Assembly (NCBI RefSeq): GCF_000020665.1
Contig: NC_011071.1
Span: 2,222,501 to 2,286,500, forward strand
Direction of reading: 5' to 3'
DNA: 64,000 nt
Source: Stenotrophomonas maltophilia R551-3
GTDB taxonomy: Bacteria; Pseudomonadota; Gammaproteobacteria; Xanthomonadales; Xanthomonadaceae
Shown: in pieces, positions 35,245 through 43,739 of the stretch
Position numbering within the stretch: the stretch's first letter is position 1
Layout: the number at the start of each line of letters is the position of its first letter
The notes under the pieces: model-generated
The model's input: the letters and a program-made list of their open reading frames with translations, nothing else
Databases searched by the model: none
Told to the model about the DNA's origin: nothing
Translations under genes and position numbers: made by a program

Positions 35245-37710
35245 TCACAGCGAGCCGCGCAGCGTCAGCATCACATTGCGGGGTTCGCCAAAGAAGTTGC
35301 CGCGGCGGATCTGGCTGATCATCGCGTAGTAGCGGGTGTCGAACAGGTTGGCCACGTTGACGCCTACGCTCCAGCGCGGATTGATCCGGTAGCCGGCCCG
35401 CAGGTCCCACACGGCACGTCCCGCTGCGCCCATGCGCCAGTCCGGGTCGTCGTAGGCCGGATAGGAATAGCTGCTCTGTGCCGATACACCGCCGCCCACG
35501 GAGAACGCGTTCCACTTGCCCGGCAGCTGGTAGGACGTCGATAGGCGCAGCAGGTGGCGGGGCGTCTCGGCGCTGATGGTCGCGCCCTCATCATCGCGGC
35601 TGGTGACGTGGGTATAGCCGGCCATCATCTGCCAGCCAGGCGCCAGTTCGCCGCTGGCTTCCAGCTCAAAGCCCTTGCTACGCAGCTTGCCGCCATTGCG
35701 GTAGCAATCGGACGACGCCAGCGAGCCACGGCAGCTGCCCGGGTCGGATTCGTCCACCACGGCGTTGCCGGTCTTGCGGATGGAGAACACCGCGGCGGAG
35801 ACATTCAGGCGGCCATCGTTCAACTCACCCTTCACGCCCAGCTCGTAGTTGGCGCCGATGGCCGGATCCAGCACCGAGCCGGACGCGGTGACATACGAGC
35901 TCTGCGGCTGGAAGGTATCGGCGTAGCTGGCATAGACCGACCATTGCGGACCCAGGTCGTAGACAAGGCCGGCGTACGGGGTGAATTCGTGCTTCTGTTC
36001 GTAGTCGCGGCTCTTGGCGCCGGTGAAGCCATCGCTGGACTGGTACTTCACCCAGCTCAGCCGGCCACCCAGCGTGAGGTGCAGCGGTTCTGCCAGCTGC
36101 AGGCGCAGGTTGCTGTACACGCCGCTCTGCTGGGCGCGGGCGTTTTCTGACCAGTCCCACGCGGGCTGCAGCGGCTGCGCAATGGCGCTGTGGTCGGGTG
36201 CGTAGACATCAATCGGCACGTCGATGGCCAGGTCCGCCGAGCTCTGGCGGGTACGCTGGCGCGACCACATGGCGCCCAGCAGCAGCTGATGGCTGCGGCC
36301 GAAGGCTTCGAAGTTGCCGGTGGTGTGCAGGTCGATGCCATCACTGCGCACGCGCGAGCGGTTGAAATAGATGTCATAGAAGCGCGAACCGATGCCGGTG
36401 GCGCGGTCCACCCCGCCCAGCGGAACTGCAACACGCTGGTCCAGGTCCGACTCGGTGCGGTTCACCGACAGGCGTGCCTTCCAGCGTTCGTTGAAGCGGT
36501 GCTCCGCCTCTGCAAAGGCTTCGTCAACGGAGCCCTCCTGCCGGTTCCAGTCCTGGATGAGCGAGGTGGAACGCTTGATGTCCAGCGCACCACCATCGGT
36601 GTAGCGCGGCAGGCCGAACAGCCAGTAGCCGTCGGTGTCACTGGCCTGATGGCGCAGGCCGAAGGTCAGCGTGGTATCCGTGCCCAGATCGGCATCGATC
36701 ACCCCATAGGCCACCGGCGTCTTCGATGAGGTGCCCCGCTGGAAGTAGTCGCGGTCCTGATAGGCGGCGACCAGTCGGCCGCGCACGCTGCCGGTAGCAT
36801 TGAGCGGGCCACCGCCATCCACCTCGACGCGGTAGTTGTCCCACGAGCCCACGGTTGCGGCCAGATCCAGATGAGCCTGGTCGCGCGGGCGCTTGCGCAC
36901 CATGTTGATTGCTCCGCTGGGGTCGGCCGCACCCAGCATCATGCCACCGGCACCGCGCAGCACTTCAACGCGCTCCAGTACCGCGGTGTCGATCGGCAGC
37001 CAACCCACGGGGGCATACACGATGCCGGCCACGCCATCGACCAGATAGTTGCTGTCGTCCACGGTGAAGCTGCGGATCGAGAACTTGTGGTTGCCGAAGT
37101 TGCGGGCGGTCTTGGTCACACCCGTGGTCTGCGCCAGCGCCTCGTCCAGCGTGGTGAGGTTGCGGTCGTCGAGCTGCTGGCGGGTGATCACGCTGACCGA
37201 CTGCGGGGTCTGGCGGATGCTCTGCCCCAGCTTGCCCAGGCTCAGTTCACGTGCCGTGTAAGCGCCATCGCTTGGGGCATTGGCGGTCACGTTCACCGTC
37301 TGCAGGGTGGTCTGGGCATCCTTGCTGCGCGCAGGTGTTGCTGCTTCCTGGGCCAGGGTGAACACGCCCGGACGGGTGGCATTGACACGCACGCCACTGC
37401 CCTCCAGCAGGCGCACCAGTGCTTCCTGCGGCGTGTAACTGCCGCTCAAGGCCGGAGCGCGACGGCCGGCCACCGCCGATTCGCTGAACAGCACCTGCTG
37501 CCGGGACTGCTCGGAAAAGCGGCGCAGTGCGGCATCCAGCGGTTGCGCCGGAATATTGAACTGCACGCGCGCAGCCGGCTGCGCCTGTGCAATGGCCGGC
37601 GCTGCCAGCGCGCTGGAAATGCACAGTGCCAGCAACGGCAGCCGCTTGGCGTGTACCCCCGTAGAGAACGCGCCAGCAACAAGTGCGCGCTTGATCTTCA
37701 TGTACCCCAT
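35245..37710 (-). CDS. TonB-dependent siderophore receptor with STN signalling domain
   Basis: 821 aa from the ATG at 37710 (GGAGCGG upstream); an ATG at 37701 is also possible. Signal peptide to about residue 40. An STN domain follows (FNIPAQPLDAALRRFSEQSR, then QVLFSESAVAGRRAPAL), then the plug with TonB-box-proximal SVSVITRQQLDD, and a C-terminal beta-barrel ending in an aromatic-rich strand. The STN domain signals to the FecR-type anti-sigma factor encoded next door, so ligand binding should induce its own gene through FecI. The siderophore type (FpvA/FhuE-like) cannot be fixed. Confidence 0.92.
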   Translation of the reverse strand: MGYMKIKRALVAGAFSTGVHAKRLPLLALCISSALAAPAIAQAQPAARVQFNIPAQPLDAALRRFSEQSRQQVLFSESAVAGRRAPALSGSYTPQEALVRLLEGSGVRVNATRPGVFTLAQEAATPARSKDAQTTLQTVNVTANAPSDGAYTARELSLGKLGQSIRQTPQSVSVITRQQLDDRNLTTLDEALAQTTGVTKTARNFGNHKFSIRSFTVDDSNYLVDGVAGIVYAPVGWLPIDTAVLERVEVLRGAGGMMLGAADPSGAINMVRKRPRDQAHLDLAATVGSWDNYRVEVDGGGPLNATGSVRGRLVAAYQDRDYFQRGTSSKTPVAYGVIDADLGTDTTLTFGLRHQASDTDGYWLFGLPRYTDGGALDIKRSTSLIQDWNRQEGSVDEAFAEAEHRFNERWKARLSVNRTESDLDQRVAVPLGGVDRATGIGSRFYDIYFNRSRVRSDGIDLHTTGNFEAFGRSHQLLLGAMWSRQRTRQSSADLAIDVPIDVYAPDHSAIAQPLQPAWDWSENARAQQSGVYSNLRLQLAEPLHLTLGGRLSWVKYQSSDGFTGAKSRDYEQKHEFTPYAGLVYDLGPQWSVYASYADTFQPQSSYVTASGSVLDPAIGANYELGVKGELNDGRLNVSAAVFSIRKTGNAVVDESDPGSCRGSLASSDCYRNGGKLRSKGFELEASGELAPGWQMMAGYTHVTSRDDEGATISAETPRHLLRLSTSYQLPGKWNAFSVGGGVSAQSSYSYPAYDDPDWRMGAAGRAVWDLRAGYRINPRWSVGVNVANLFDTRYYAMISQIRRGNFFGEPRNVMLTLRGSL

Positions 37711-37785
37711 TACCGCTCCATCATGCTTGGCCGCTACTGGCCTCACTGGGGTAAACGGAAAATGGCGGTGGGGTGGGAACCCTCG

Positions 37786-37807
37786 CCGGAAGAAATTTTC
37801 GTTCCGG
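37786..37807. repeat. Inverted repeat between fecR and the receptor gene
   Basis: CCGGAA (37786-37791) and TTCCGG (37802-37807) flank an AT-rich 10-nt centre, just after the fecR stop. It may be a weak terminator or part of the FecI-dependent receptor promoter. Confidence 0.4.
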
Positions 37808-37809
37808 CG

Positions 37810-38847
37810 TCAGCGGGCGACGGGCCGCTCGTCGATGCGATAGCCGCCCTGGGCAGTGCGCGTTACCTGCACCGGCAACAGATCCGGCAGTGCTTCCAGG
37901 AAGGTGGCCGGGGCATCGGTGGCTGCGTAGCCGGAGACCGGCAGGAACTTCAGCCCTGGCTGGCCCAACGTGACGGGATGGCCCAGATACTGCCCCACCT
38001 CCTGCGCCACTTCGTCCAGCGGGGTGCGCCGGAACACCAGGCGTCCATTGCGCCAACCGCCAATGCTGTCTGCGCTTGCGGCGATGGGGCGATAAGCAGC
38101 GGTGAGCGTGGTAACGGCCAGGCCCTGTTCGGCGTGCAGGCTGACCGGCGAGGCACCTTCGGCGCGATCCGGCTGCACCCGCACGTGCCCATGCAGCACC
38201 TTGACCACGACTTCGCCCGGCCCATTGCGCACATTGAAGGTCGTGCCGACCACCGTCACCCGGCTGCGCTGGGCATCGACGGTGAAGGGACGGTCGGCCG
38301 CCGGGGCGACCTCGAAGAACGCCTCGCCCTGGCTGAGCACTACTTCACGGCGGGATCGATAGAAATGCACGGCCAGCGTGCTGCGTGCATTGAGCGAAAT
38401 CCGTGAGCCGTCCGGCAATTGAAGATCACGTATCTCGCCCGCGCCGGTGGCCACGTCCTGTACGTAGCTGGGCGCGGCGTACCAACCGTAGCCGAGGTAC
38501 CCCAAGGCCAGCATCGCCACGGCCGCAGCCGCCGCAACGCGTGGCAGGCGCCACGAGCGTGCGTGCCGCACCGCCCTGCCCCGTCGTTGAATGGCAGGTA
38601 CTGCTGGGGTGATCACCGCACGCGCGTCCGAGGCCAGCACGGGGCGCGGCAGCTGGCCGAGGTCGTCCCAGGTTCTGGCCACGTCGGCGAACGCCTGTCG
38701 GTGCGCTTCGCTCTCGGCCAGCCAGTGCTGCAGGGCCGCCTCATCCTTCGGTTGCCAGGCCGCATCCTGCCGCCGCACCAGCCACGCGGCGGCCGCCTCA
38801 TGCAGGGCAAACGGGTCGGAACCTGCGGCAGAAGGGAGATCGGTCAT
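37810..38847 (-). CDS. fecR: FecR-family anti-sigma factor/signal transducer
   Basis: 345 aa. N-terminal cytoplasmic part with FecR-type HEAAAAWLVRRQ and a W-rich LQHWLAESEAHRQAFADVARTW; one membrane helix near residues 103-122; periplasmic FecR domain (GEIRDLQLPDGSRISLNARS) followed by a secretin/STN-like C-terminus. It receives the signal from the receptor STN domain and controls the sigma factor. Its start overlaps the sigma gene stop by 4 bp (ATGA). Confidence 0.92.
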   Translation of the reverse strand: MTDLPSAAGSDPFALHEAAAAWLVRRQDAAWQPKDEAALQHWLAESEAHRQAFADVARTWDDLGQLPRPVLASDARAVITPAVPAIQRRGRAVRHARSWRLPRVAAAAAVAMLALGYLGYGWYAAPSYVQDVATGAGEIRDLQLPDGSRISLNARSTLAVHFYRSRREVVLSQGEAFFEVAPAADRPFTVDAQRSRVTVVGTTFNVRNGPGEVVVKVLHGHVRVQPDRAEGASPVSLHAEQGLAVTTLTAAYRPIAASADSIGGWRNGRLVFRRTPLDEVAQEVGQYLGHPVTLGQPGLKFLPVSGYAATDAPATFLEALPDLLPVQVTRTAQGGYRIDERPVAR

Positions 38848-39446
38848 CGGCAGGGAAAATCAGCATCGATGGCAGGCGCCAACGCCTTGCCTGTCCCACT
38901 GGGTTGATGCAGTTCCTGCATCTGTGCCAGAGACGCATAGCGTACCCGCACTTCGCAGTAGGCAACCGCTCGCGACAGGTGCTTGACCACCATGCGGCGG
39001 GAGATCTGCATGCGATCGGCAACGTCCTCCTGGGTCAGTCCATCGAAGCGGCAGAGCACGAAGGCCTCGCGTTGACGCTCCGGCAGCTCGGCCAGCGCTT
39101 CTCGCAGGCGTTCCAGGCGCTGCCGCTGGGCGCTGAGCTGCAACGGGCACTGTGATTCATCGCTGGCGATGGCCTGGACCGCATCCTCGGCGTCTGCCAG
39201 CGGCAGCGTCTGGAGACGGCGGCCTGCGGTGTGCTCACGATATTCATCGGCCACGGTGTTCATCACCGTTCGCCGGAAATAGGCGCCTTGCTGGTCGCAC
39301 GAGGCCAGTGCAGGGTTTGCCGCCAGCCATTTGACTGCACCGTCGTGCAGGGCGTCCTCACCGTCCGCACCTCTGACACGCGCAAGGCTGCGCAGAATGG
39401 GCCCGCGCCAGCGGGCATAGGCTTTCGCAAGGAGGTTCCCACCCAT
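38844..39446 (-). CDS. fecI: FecI-family ECF sigma factor
   Basis: 200 aa from the ATG at 39446, which is where the sigma homology begins. A GTG at 39530 with GAGGG just upstream would add 28 residues and has the better binding site. Region 2 spans LAKAYARWRGPILRSLARV to about residue 75, region 4 LAELPERQREAFVLCRFDGL, then TQEDVADRMQISRRMVVKHL. It directs transcription of the receptor gene under FecR control. A Fur-box-like sequence lies upstream at 39640-39658. Confidence 0.9.
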   Translation of the reverse strand: MGGNLLAKAYARWRGPILRSLARVRGADGEDALHDGAVKWLAANPALASCDQQGAYFRRTVMNTVADEYREHTAGRRLQTLPLADAEDAVQAIASDESQCPLQLSAQRQRLERLREALAELPERQREAFVLCRFDGLTQEDVADRMQISRRMVVKHLSRAVAYCEVRVRYASLAQMQELHQPSGTGKALAPAIDADFPCR

Positions 39447-39639
39447 TGGCGAGGCGTCTTCCGGAATGCCTGCCTCCGTGGACGAGGCCCGATCCGCGTT
39501 GCTGCCCGTGCCCCGGCCTAGCGTGGACACATCACCCTCAGGGCAAATGCCTGCGGTCTGCACAGGTGGGGCGGGGAATTCACGTTGGGAGCCGGAGTTC
39601 TGGCCGCTACAAGCGGCGGAAGGGTTGGGATGCCGCAAG

Positions 39640-39658
39640 TGTAGTGAGAGTCATTTGC
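39640..39658 (-). promoter_or_regulatory. Fur-box-like sequence upstream of fecI
   Basis: Read on the minus strand, GCAAATGACTCTCACTACA matches the 19-bp Fur consensus at about 12 positions, centred on AATGA-TCTCA. It overlaps the stop codon of the upstream lipoprotein gene. Iron control of fecI through Fur is the usual arrangement. Confidence 0.5.
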
Positions 39659-40481
39659 AATTGGAACTCCCTACCCCCTCCCGTTCCTGCAGCCGCGGTT
39701 CGGATGAAGCCTGGGAGCTGGGGTGAAGTGCGCGGCAGTTGCGCCCTCCGGGAAGCTGCCGTGATCGCACCATTGGCGCGACGAACTCCACCGCCTCAAT
39801 CGCGAACCGGCCTGCAAGCGCCTTCGCGTGACCGTCCGGGGTGTAGCTTTTCCGGATGTCCCTCATATCGGCTTCGTCGGCGAGCAGCAGCAGTGCTACC
39901 TGCCTGCCAGTGCCTGCGTCGATCGCCTCGATCTCGAGGGAGAGCTGCCCCTTGCTCACCGGTCCCATCAGGACCGATGTGGCAATGTTCAGGCCGACAG
40001 ACACCTCCTTCACCGAGGTGATCCTTGCAAGCAGCAACAGCCCCGTTCCCGGCCGCCCTGCCCCGCTCCAGCCCAGGCGCCTGTCGATCTGCCGCTGCAG
40101 CTGACTGCTTACGGCAGCCTTGAGGCGATCACCGACGCCCGGGCTCAGCGTTGCAGCTACCTCTGGCATCAGCAGGACGGGGGCGAGAGTCACCGTCTGG
40201 AAGTGCCCGTGCGTGCTACCCGCCGGCACGATCTCCATCCGACGCTCCCCGTGGATGCTGAGATCTGCATAGGTCCTGGCCTGGTTTGACCTGACCACAT
40301 GCACCGGACTGCATGCGGCCAGCAACAGCATTCCCACTCCTGCGAGGAGCCGCGGAACCCGCCGCCACAAGCTGCCTTCCGCGACGCGTCCGGAACCGGG
40401 TGTTCTCGCCAGAGTGGCAGTTCGATCGCCGCCTGATGAATGACGACGGCAGCAGGGAATTGCAGAGTGCATGACTTTCAC
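39651..40481 (-). CDS. Lipoprotein of unknown function (DUF3313-like)
   Basis: 276 aa from a GTG at 40481; ATG at 40472 is possible, and the true start may be later because the hydrophobic signal only begins near residue 40. Lipobox LLAAC with the cysteine at about residue 57, followed by a globular domain with a repeated pattern resembling DUF3313 lipoproteins (VTLAPVLLMPEVA, LLLLARITSVKEVSVG). Probably anchored in a membrane facing the periplasm. The long pre-signal region argues that the 5' end is mis-set rather than real. Confidence 0.65.
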   Translation of the reverse strand: MKVMHSAIPCCRRHSSGGDRTATLARTPGSGRVAEGSLWRRVPRLLAGVGMLLLAACSPVHVVRSNQARTYADLSIHGERRMEIVPAGSTHGHFQTVTLAPVLLMPEVAATLSPGVGDRLKAAVSSQLQRQIDRRLGWSGAGRPGTGLLLLARITSVKEVSVGLNIATSVLMGPVSKGQLSLEIEAIDAGTGRQVALLLLADEADMRDIRKSYTPDGHAKALAGRFAIEAVEFVAPMVRSRQLPGGRNCRALHPSSQASSEPRLQEREGVGSSNCK

Positions 40482-40596
40482 AGGTTGAGTGGAACGGAAT
40501 CAATCGAGGTCGAACATCCCCGATGTGCGAGGCTTGCCTTGGCCGGTCCGGAATGCCGGGCCCGACGATTTCAGGGTGTCGGCAGGATGTCGGCAA

Positions 40597-41007
40597 TCAC
40601 CAATGCAACATGTGCTTCGGATCGAACAGCACGCACGACACTGCCATGATGATCACGACAAGCACCGCGAATCCTGTGGCAATGGCGCCTCTGAGAAATC
40701 CAATTCGGATGAGGATGTGCTTCAACAGGGCCACCTCGCCAAGCAGCAGGACAAAGAGAAGTCCTGCTTGTGCTGCGGCAAGCAGCGCATAGACCAATGC
40801 CCAGCACCCCCATGCGATGGCCGCCACACGAATGACGGACGCCGGAACGTCCATCAGCAGCCCCACCACGATCAGCATCGTCACCGCAATGGTGATCGTG
40901 CGCATGTTCTCAGCCACGTTCTTCAACGTGGCGCCTTCCCGCGCCAATCGATCGACCTCAAGGAATCTCGCCGCGAGTTTCGATTCAAACAGCCGTATGC
41001 GCTTCAT
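40597..41007 (-). CDS. Small membrane protein of unknown function
   Basis: 136 aa from the ATG at 41007. Basic N-terminus (MKRIRLFESKLAARF), a short helix with LAREGATLKNVAENM, then three hydrophobic segments (about 34-60, 62-92 and 105-125). No family recognised. It has an AraC gene upstream on the same strand (175 bp away) and a lipoprotein gene downstream. Good codon bias supports it. Confidence 0.65.
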   Translation of the reverse strand: MKRIRLFESKLAARFLEVDRLAREGATLKNVAENMRTITIAVTMLIVVGLLMDVPASVIRVAAIAWGCWALVYALLAAAQAGLLFVLLLGEVALLKHILIRIGFLRGAIATGFAVLVVIIMAVSCVLFDPKHMLHW

Positions 41008-41182
41008 GGTTCTACCCAGGTGAAGGAGGGGTGGCTGGAGAGGACTGCACACGCACTGGTGCAATGGACTACAGACGCGCAACCACCACCGGCAGCACGG
41101 CCCGGCGGCAGCCCCGACGTCAATGGGTGGCCCGGCCTCTACCGATGGCTGCCCGCCATGCTGGAACCACGGTGGATGATGT

Positions 41183-42373
41183 CTACCTGGATTCCCGGAA
41201 CTCGGTTGGCAGGCAACCCGCCCAACGCTTGAATGCGCGGCGGAATGCACGGGCGTCGGAATATCCAACCGCGTCTGCAATTTCGGCGATGCTCAACTCT
41301 GAGTTCAGCAGGAGATCGCGGGCGCGCTCATACCTCGCTTCGTCCCGAATCTCCCTATAACTGGAATCCTGGCGGCTCAGGCGGCGGCGGAGCGTTCTTT
41401 CACTGACATTGATCAGGCTCGCAAGTTCGCTCTGCTTGGTCGTTGATTCGATATCACATCGAAGGTGGCTCGACAGGGATTCAACAATCTCATTGCGGCC
41501 CCCTCGCGTTGGAAGAAGTGAATCCAACTGCTCTCGGACAATTCTTGAATTGACCCGATCGAAACCGGGCAAGCGCGCGCTCAGCCAATGTGAGTCTATG
41601 GTCAGGCGATTGACGCCAGCATCGAAGCGGACAGGGCACTGGAAGAATCGTCGATAGACTTCAGGATCAGAGGGCTTGGGGAGTGAGAAATCAACCCTGA
41701 GTGGCGCGAATGATGGTCCAATCACGTATCTGCTGACCGCAACGAATCCGGCGAACGCGTCCTCGACCAGCACCGACTCCAGTTGAATGTCGAATCGTTT
41801 GAACCGGACTTCCATCCTCACTTCCCTTCCCACCTCCTCCACCGTGTGGATCAGCATCGAGCCGATGGCTTGCTGATGGGTGAGGCCGTACGTCAGTGCA
41901 TCGCCGTAGGTCTCGCAGGTGAGCATTGCCAATCCGGGTACGCCCCAAGAAATGGGCGTCTGTCTGGCTCCCAGTGCCAGGCCCAGCGCAGGTTCGCCCA
42001 GCAAGCGCTCAGCCCGCATGAACAACTGGCGCATCTGGCGGTAGGACAGCCTCACGTCCCTCATTGATAGATCGCGATAAGTGAAGCCGAGCCCGCGGCA
42101 TAGCTCTTCCGGAGAGAACCCCCGGTCCTCGACCAAGCCGAGGATTGCCCTCGCCCCGGTAGGCACTATCTCGGCAATCTGCGATTCGCTTGCGGCGTTT
42201 GGATCTTCAGAAGCCTGGAGACCGGCAGCATCCAGCGCGGGATCCTCGCCGGCGACAGGCCAGTCCTTGAATGCCGGCAAATTCTTGGGGATAGGGGCCA
42301 TCACGTATTCGAAAGGTAGTGCGACGCCCACATAGTCGGGCCGCCAGGGGACCTGTTTCAACGTGGCGGACAC
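41183..42373 (-). CDS. AraC-family regulator with arabinose-binding-like N-terminal domain
   Basis: 396 aa from a GTG at 42373, preceded by AAAAGG; an internal ATG at 42301 lacks a binding site but cannot be excluded. Central ligand-binding domain of the type seen in OruR/GbuR-like regulators (IVPTGARAILGLVEDRGFSP, then LGFTYRDLSMRD), and a C-terminal AraC DNA-binding domain with two HTHs (LASLINVSERTLRRRLSRQD and IAEIADAVGYSDARAFRRAF). Divergent from the RND pump operon 277 bp away, which it may control. Confidence 0.87.
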   Translation of the reverse strand: MSATLKQVPWRPDYVGVALPFEYVMAPIPKNLPAFKDWPVAGEDPALDAAGLQASEDPNAASESQIAEIVPTGARAILGLVEDRGFSPEELCRGLGFTYRDLSMRDVRLSYRQMRQLFMRAERLLGEPALGLALGARQTPISWGVPGLAMLTCETYGDALTYGLTHQQAIGSMLIHTVEEVGREVRMEVRFKRFDIQLESVLVEDAFAGFVAVSRYVIGPSFAPLRVDFSLPKPSDPEVYRRFFQCPVRFDAGVNRLTIDSHWLSARLPGFDRVNSRIVREQLDSLLPTRGGRNEIVESLSSHLRCDIESTTKQSELASLINVSERTLRRRLSRQDSSYREIRDEARYERARDLLLNSELSIAEIADAVGYSDARAFRRAFKRWAGCLPTEFRESR

Positions 42374-42650
42374 ATTCTGGCCTTTTGGGTCCCCTGCCCG
42401 ACCTCCAATGTCCCTTTGAGGGCACCGACAGTAACCATGCCCTCACGTCGCTGACCAGATTCAGGCGGGAACGTCTCATGCGACGAGGGATCACCAGGCG
42501 AGCCATCTGTCCCAGTTGACCTGTTTGAGCCCCTGCGTGTCCATAACTGTCCTGTTCGTGGTCCAGGTGTCCCCCTAAATTTACGCCGCCTGCAGACCTG
42601 ACTACACCGCGCTGGTCTGTGGAACTGACCACCCATACAAGGAATCGAAC

Positions 42651-43739
42651 GTGAAAACCCATATGACCTGGTCATTGGTGCCTCGTCTCAGCGCGCTGGC
42701 CATTGCCCTGTCCGCGATGACGGGATGTTCCGATACACCAGAGAGCGGGACGGCAGAAGCCCGCACCGCGTATGTCGCCTCCGTTCGACAGGCTGCTGGC
42801 GATCAGCGCGCTTACATCGGCACCGTGCGTGCCACGCAGCGAGGACAGCTGTCCTTCCCGGTCTCCGGAAAGGTCTCCGCGGTACTTGTTGAACCGGGTG
42901 ACGTTGTACGCAAGGGACAGGTGCTTGCTCGACTGGATCCGGTCCCCTTTGCCGCGCAGGAGGCGTCCGCTGCCGGCGACGTCGCACGCGCGCAGGCCGC
43001 ACTGGACGAGGTCCAGCGACGCGTCGAGCGACTGGATGTTGCGCAGAAGGCTGATGCGCTAAGCCCGGCGGAGATGACCGCCGCGAAGGCCGAACTGGCG
43101 GCTGCCAATGCGGCTGTCCGCAATGCCCGCGCGCAGCACGAGCTCGCCGGCTGGTCACAAGGCGAAGCCACGCTGAAGGCAACGTTTGACGGAGTCGTGG
43201 CTGCCCGAAACGTTGAAGTTGGACAGTCCGTGGGCCCCGGCGCTGTTGCCATCCAGGTCGATGGTGCGGGTCGCGAGCTGTCTGTCGCGATTCCGGGCAC
43301 TGCTCCCCTGGCTGTTGGGCAGGTGGTCAATCTGATCAGCGGCTCGGACACCGTGGCGAGCAAGGTGCTCCGTGTCGACGGCCGCGTTGATGCAGGCGGC
43401 GTGCGTACCGCATACATCGCAGTGCCCGAGGCGGCGACCGTGGGTTCGACCTGGTCGGTCCGGATCACAGGAACGGAAACAGGCCCAGCCAGGCTTCAAG
43501 TGCCATTTCGGGCTGTTCTGCCGTCTGCCGTTGGCGGCAAGGGCCAGGTGCTTCGACTGGCAAAGGATGGCAAGACGACCGAGCTGGCGGAGGTAGATCT
43601 GGGTCAGTATCACGGTGACTGGATCGAGGTGAGCGGGCAGATTTCCGCCGGTCAGCGCGTCGTGGTTGCGGGTGCCAAGGCCATCCGCCCGGGCACGCAG
43701 ATCAAGCCTGTCGACATGAAGATGGGATCAGAACAATGA
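42651..43739 (+). CDS. RND efflux periplasmic adaptor lipoprotein
   Basis: 362 aa from the GTG at 42651, with AAGGA 7 nt upstream. Lipoprotein signal with lipobox MTGC (cysteine near residue 25). HlyD/AcrA-type adaptor: biotinyl-lipoyl half motif VSGKVSAVLVEPGDVVRKGQ, coiled-coil hairpin (ARAQAALDEVQRRVERLDVA), and second lipoyl half with ATFDGVVAARNVEVGQSVG. It bridges the permease and the outer membrane channel. Its stop overlaps the permease start as ATGA. Confidence 0.92.
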   Translation: MKTHMTWSLVPRLSALAIALSAMTGCSDTPESGTAEARTAYVASVRQAAGDQRAYIGTVRATQRGQLSFPVSGKVSAVLVEPGDVVRKGQVLARLDPVPFAAQEASAAGDVARAQAALDEVQRRVERLDVAQKADALSPAEMTAAKAELAAANAAVRNARAQHELAGWSQGEATLKATFDGVVAARNVEVGQSVGPGAVAIQVDGAGRELSVAIPGTAPLAVGQVVNLISGSDTVASKVLRVDGRVDAGGVRTAYIAVPEAATVGSTWSVRITGTETGPARLQVPFRAVLPSAVGGKGQVLRLAKDGKTTELAEVDLGQYHGDWIEVSGQISAGQRVVVAGAKAIRPGTQIKPVDMKMGSEQ

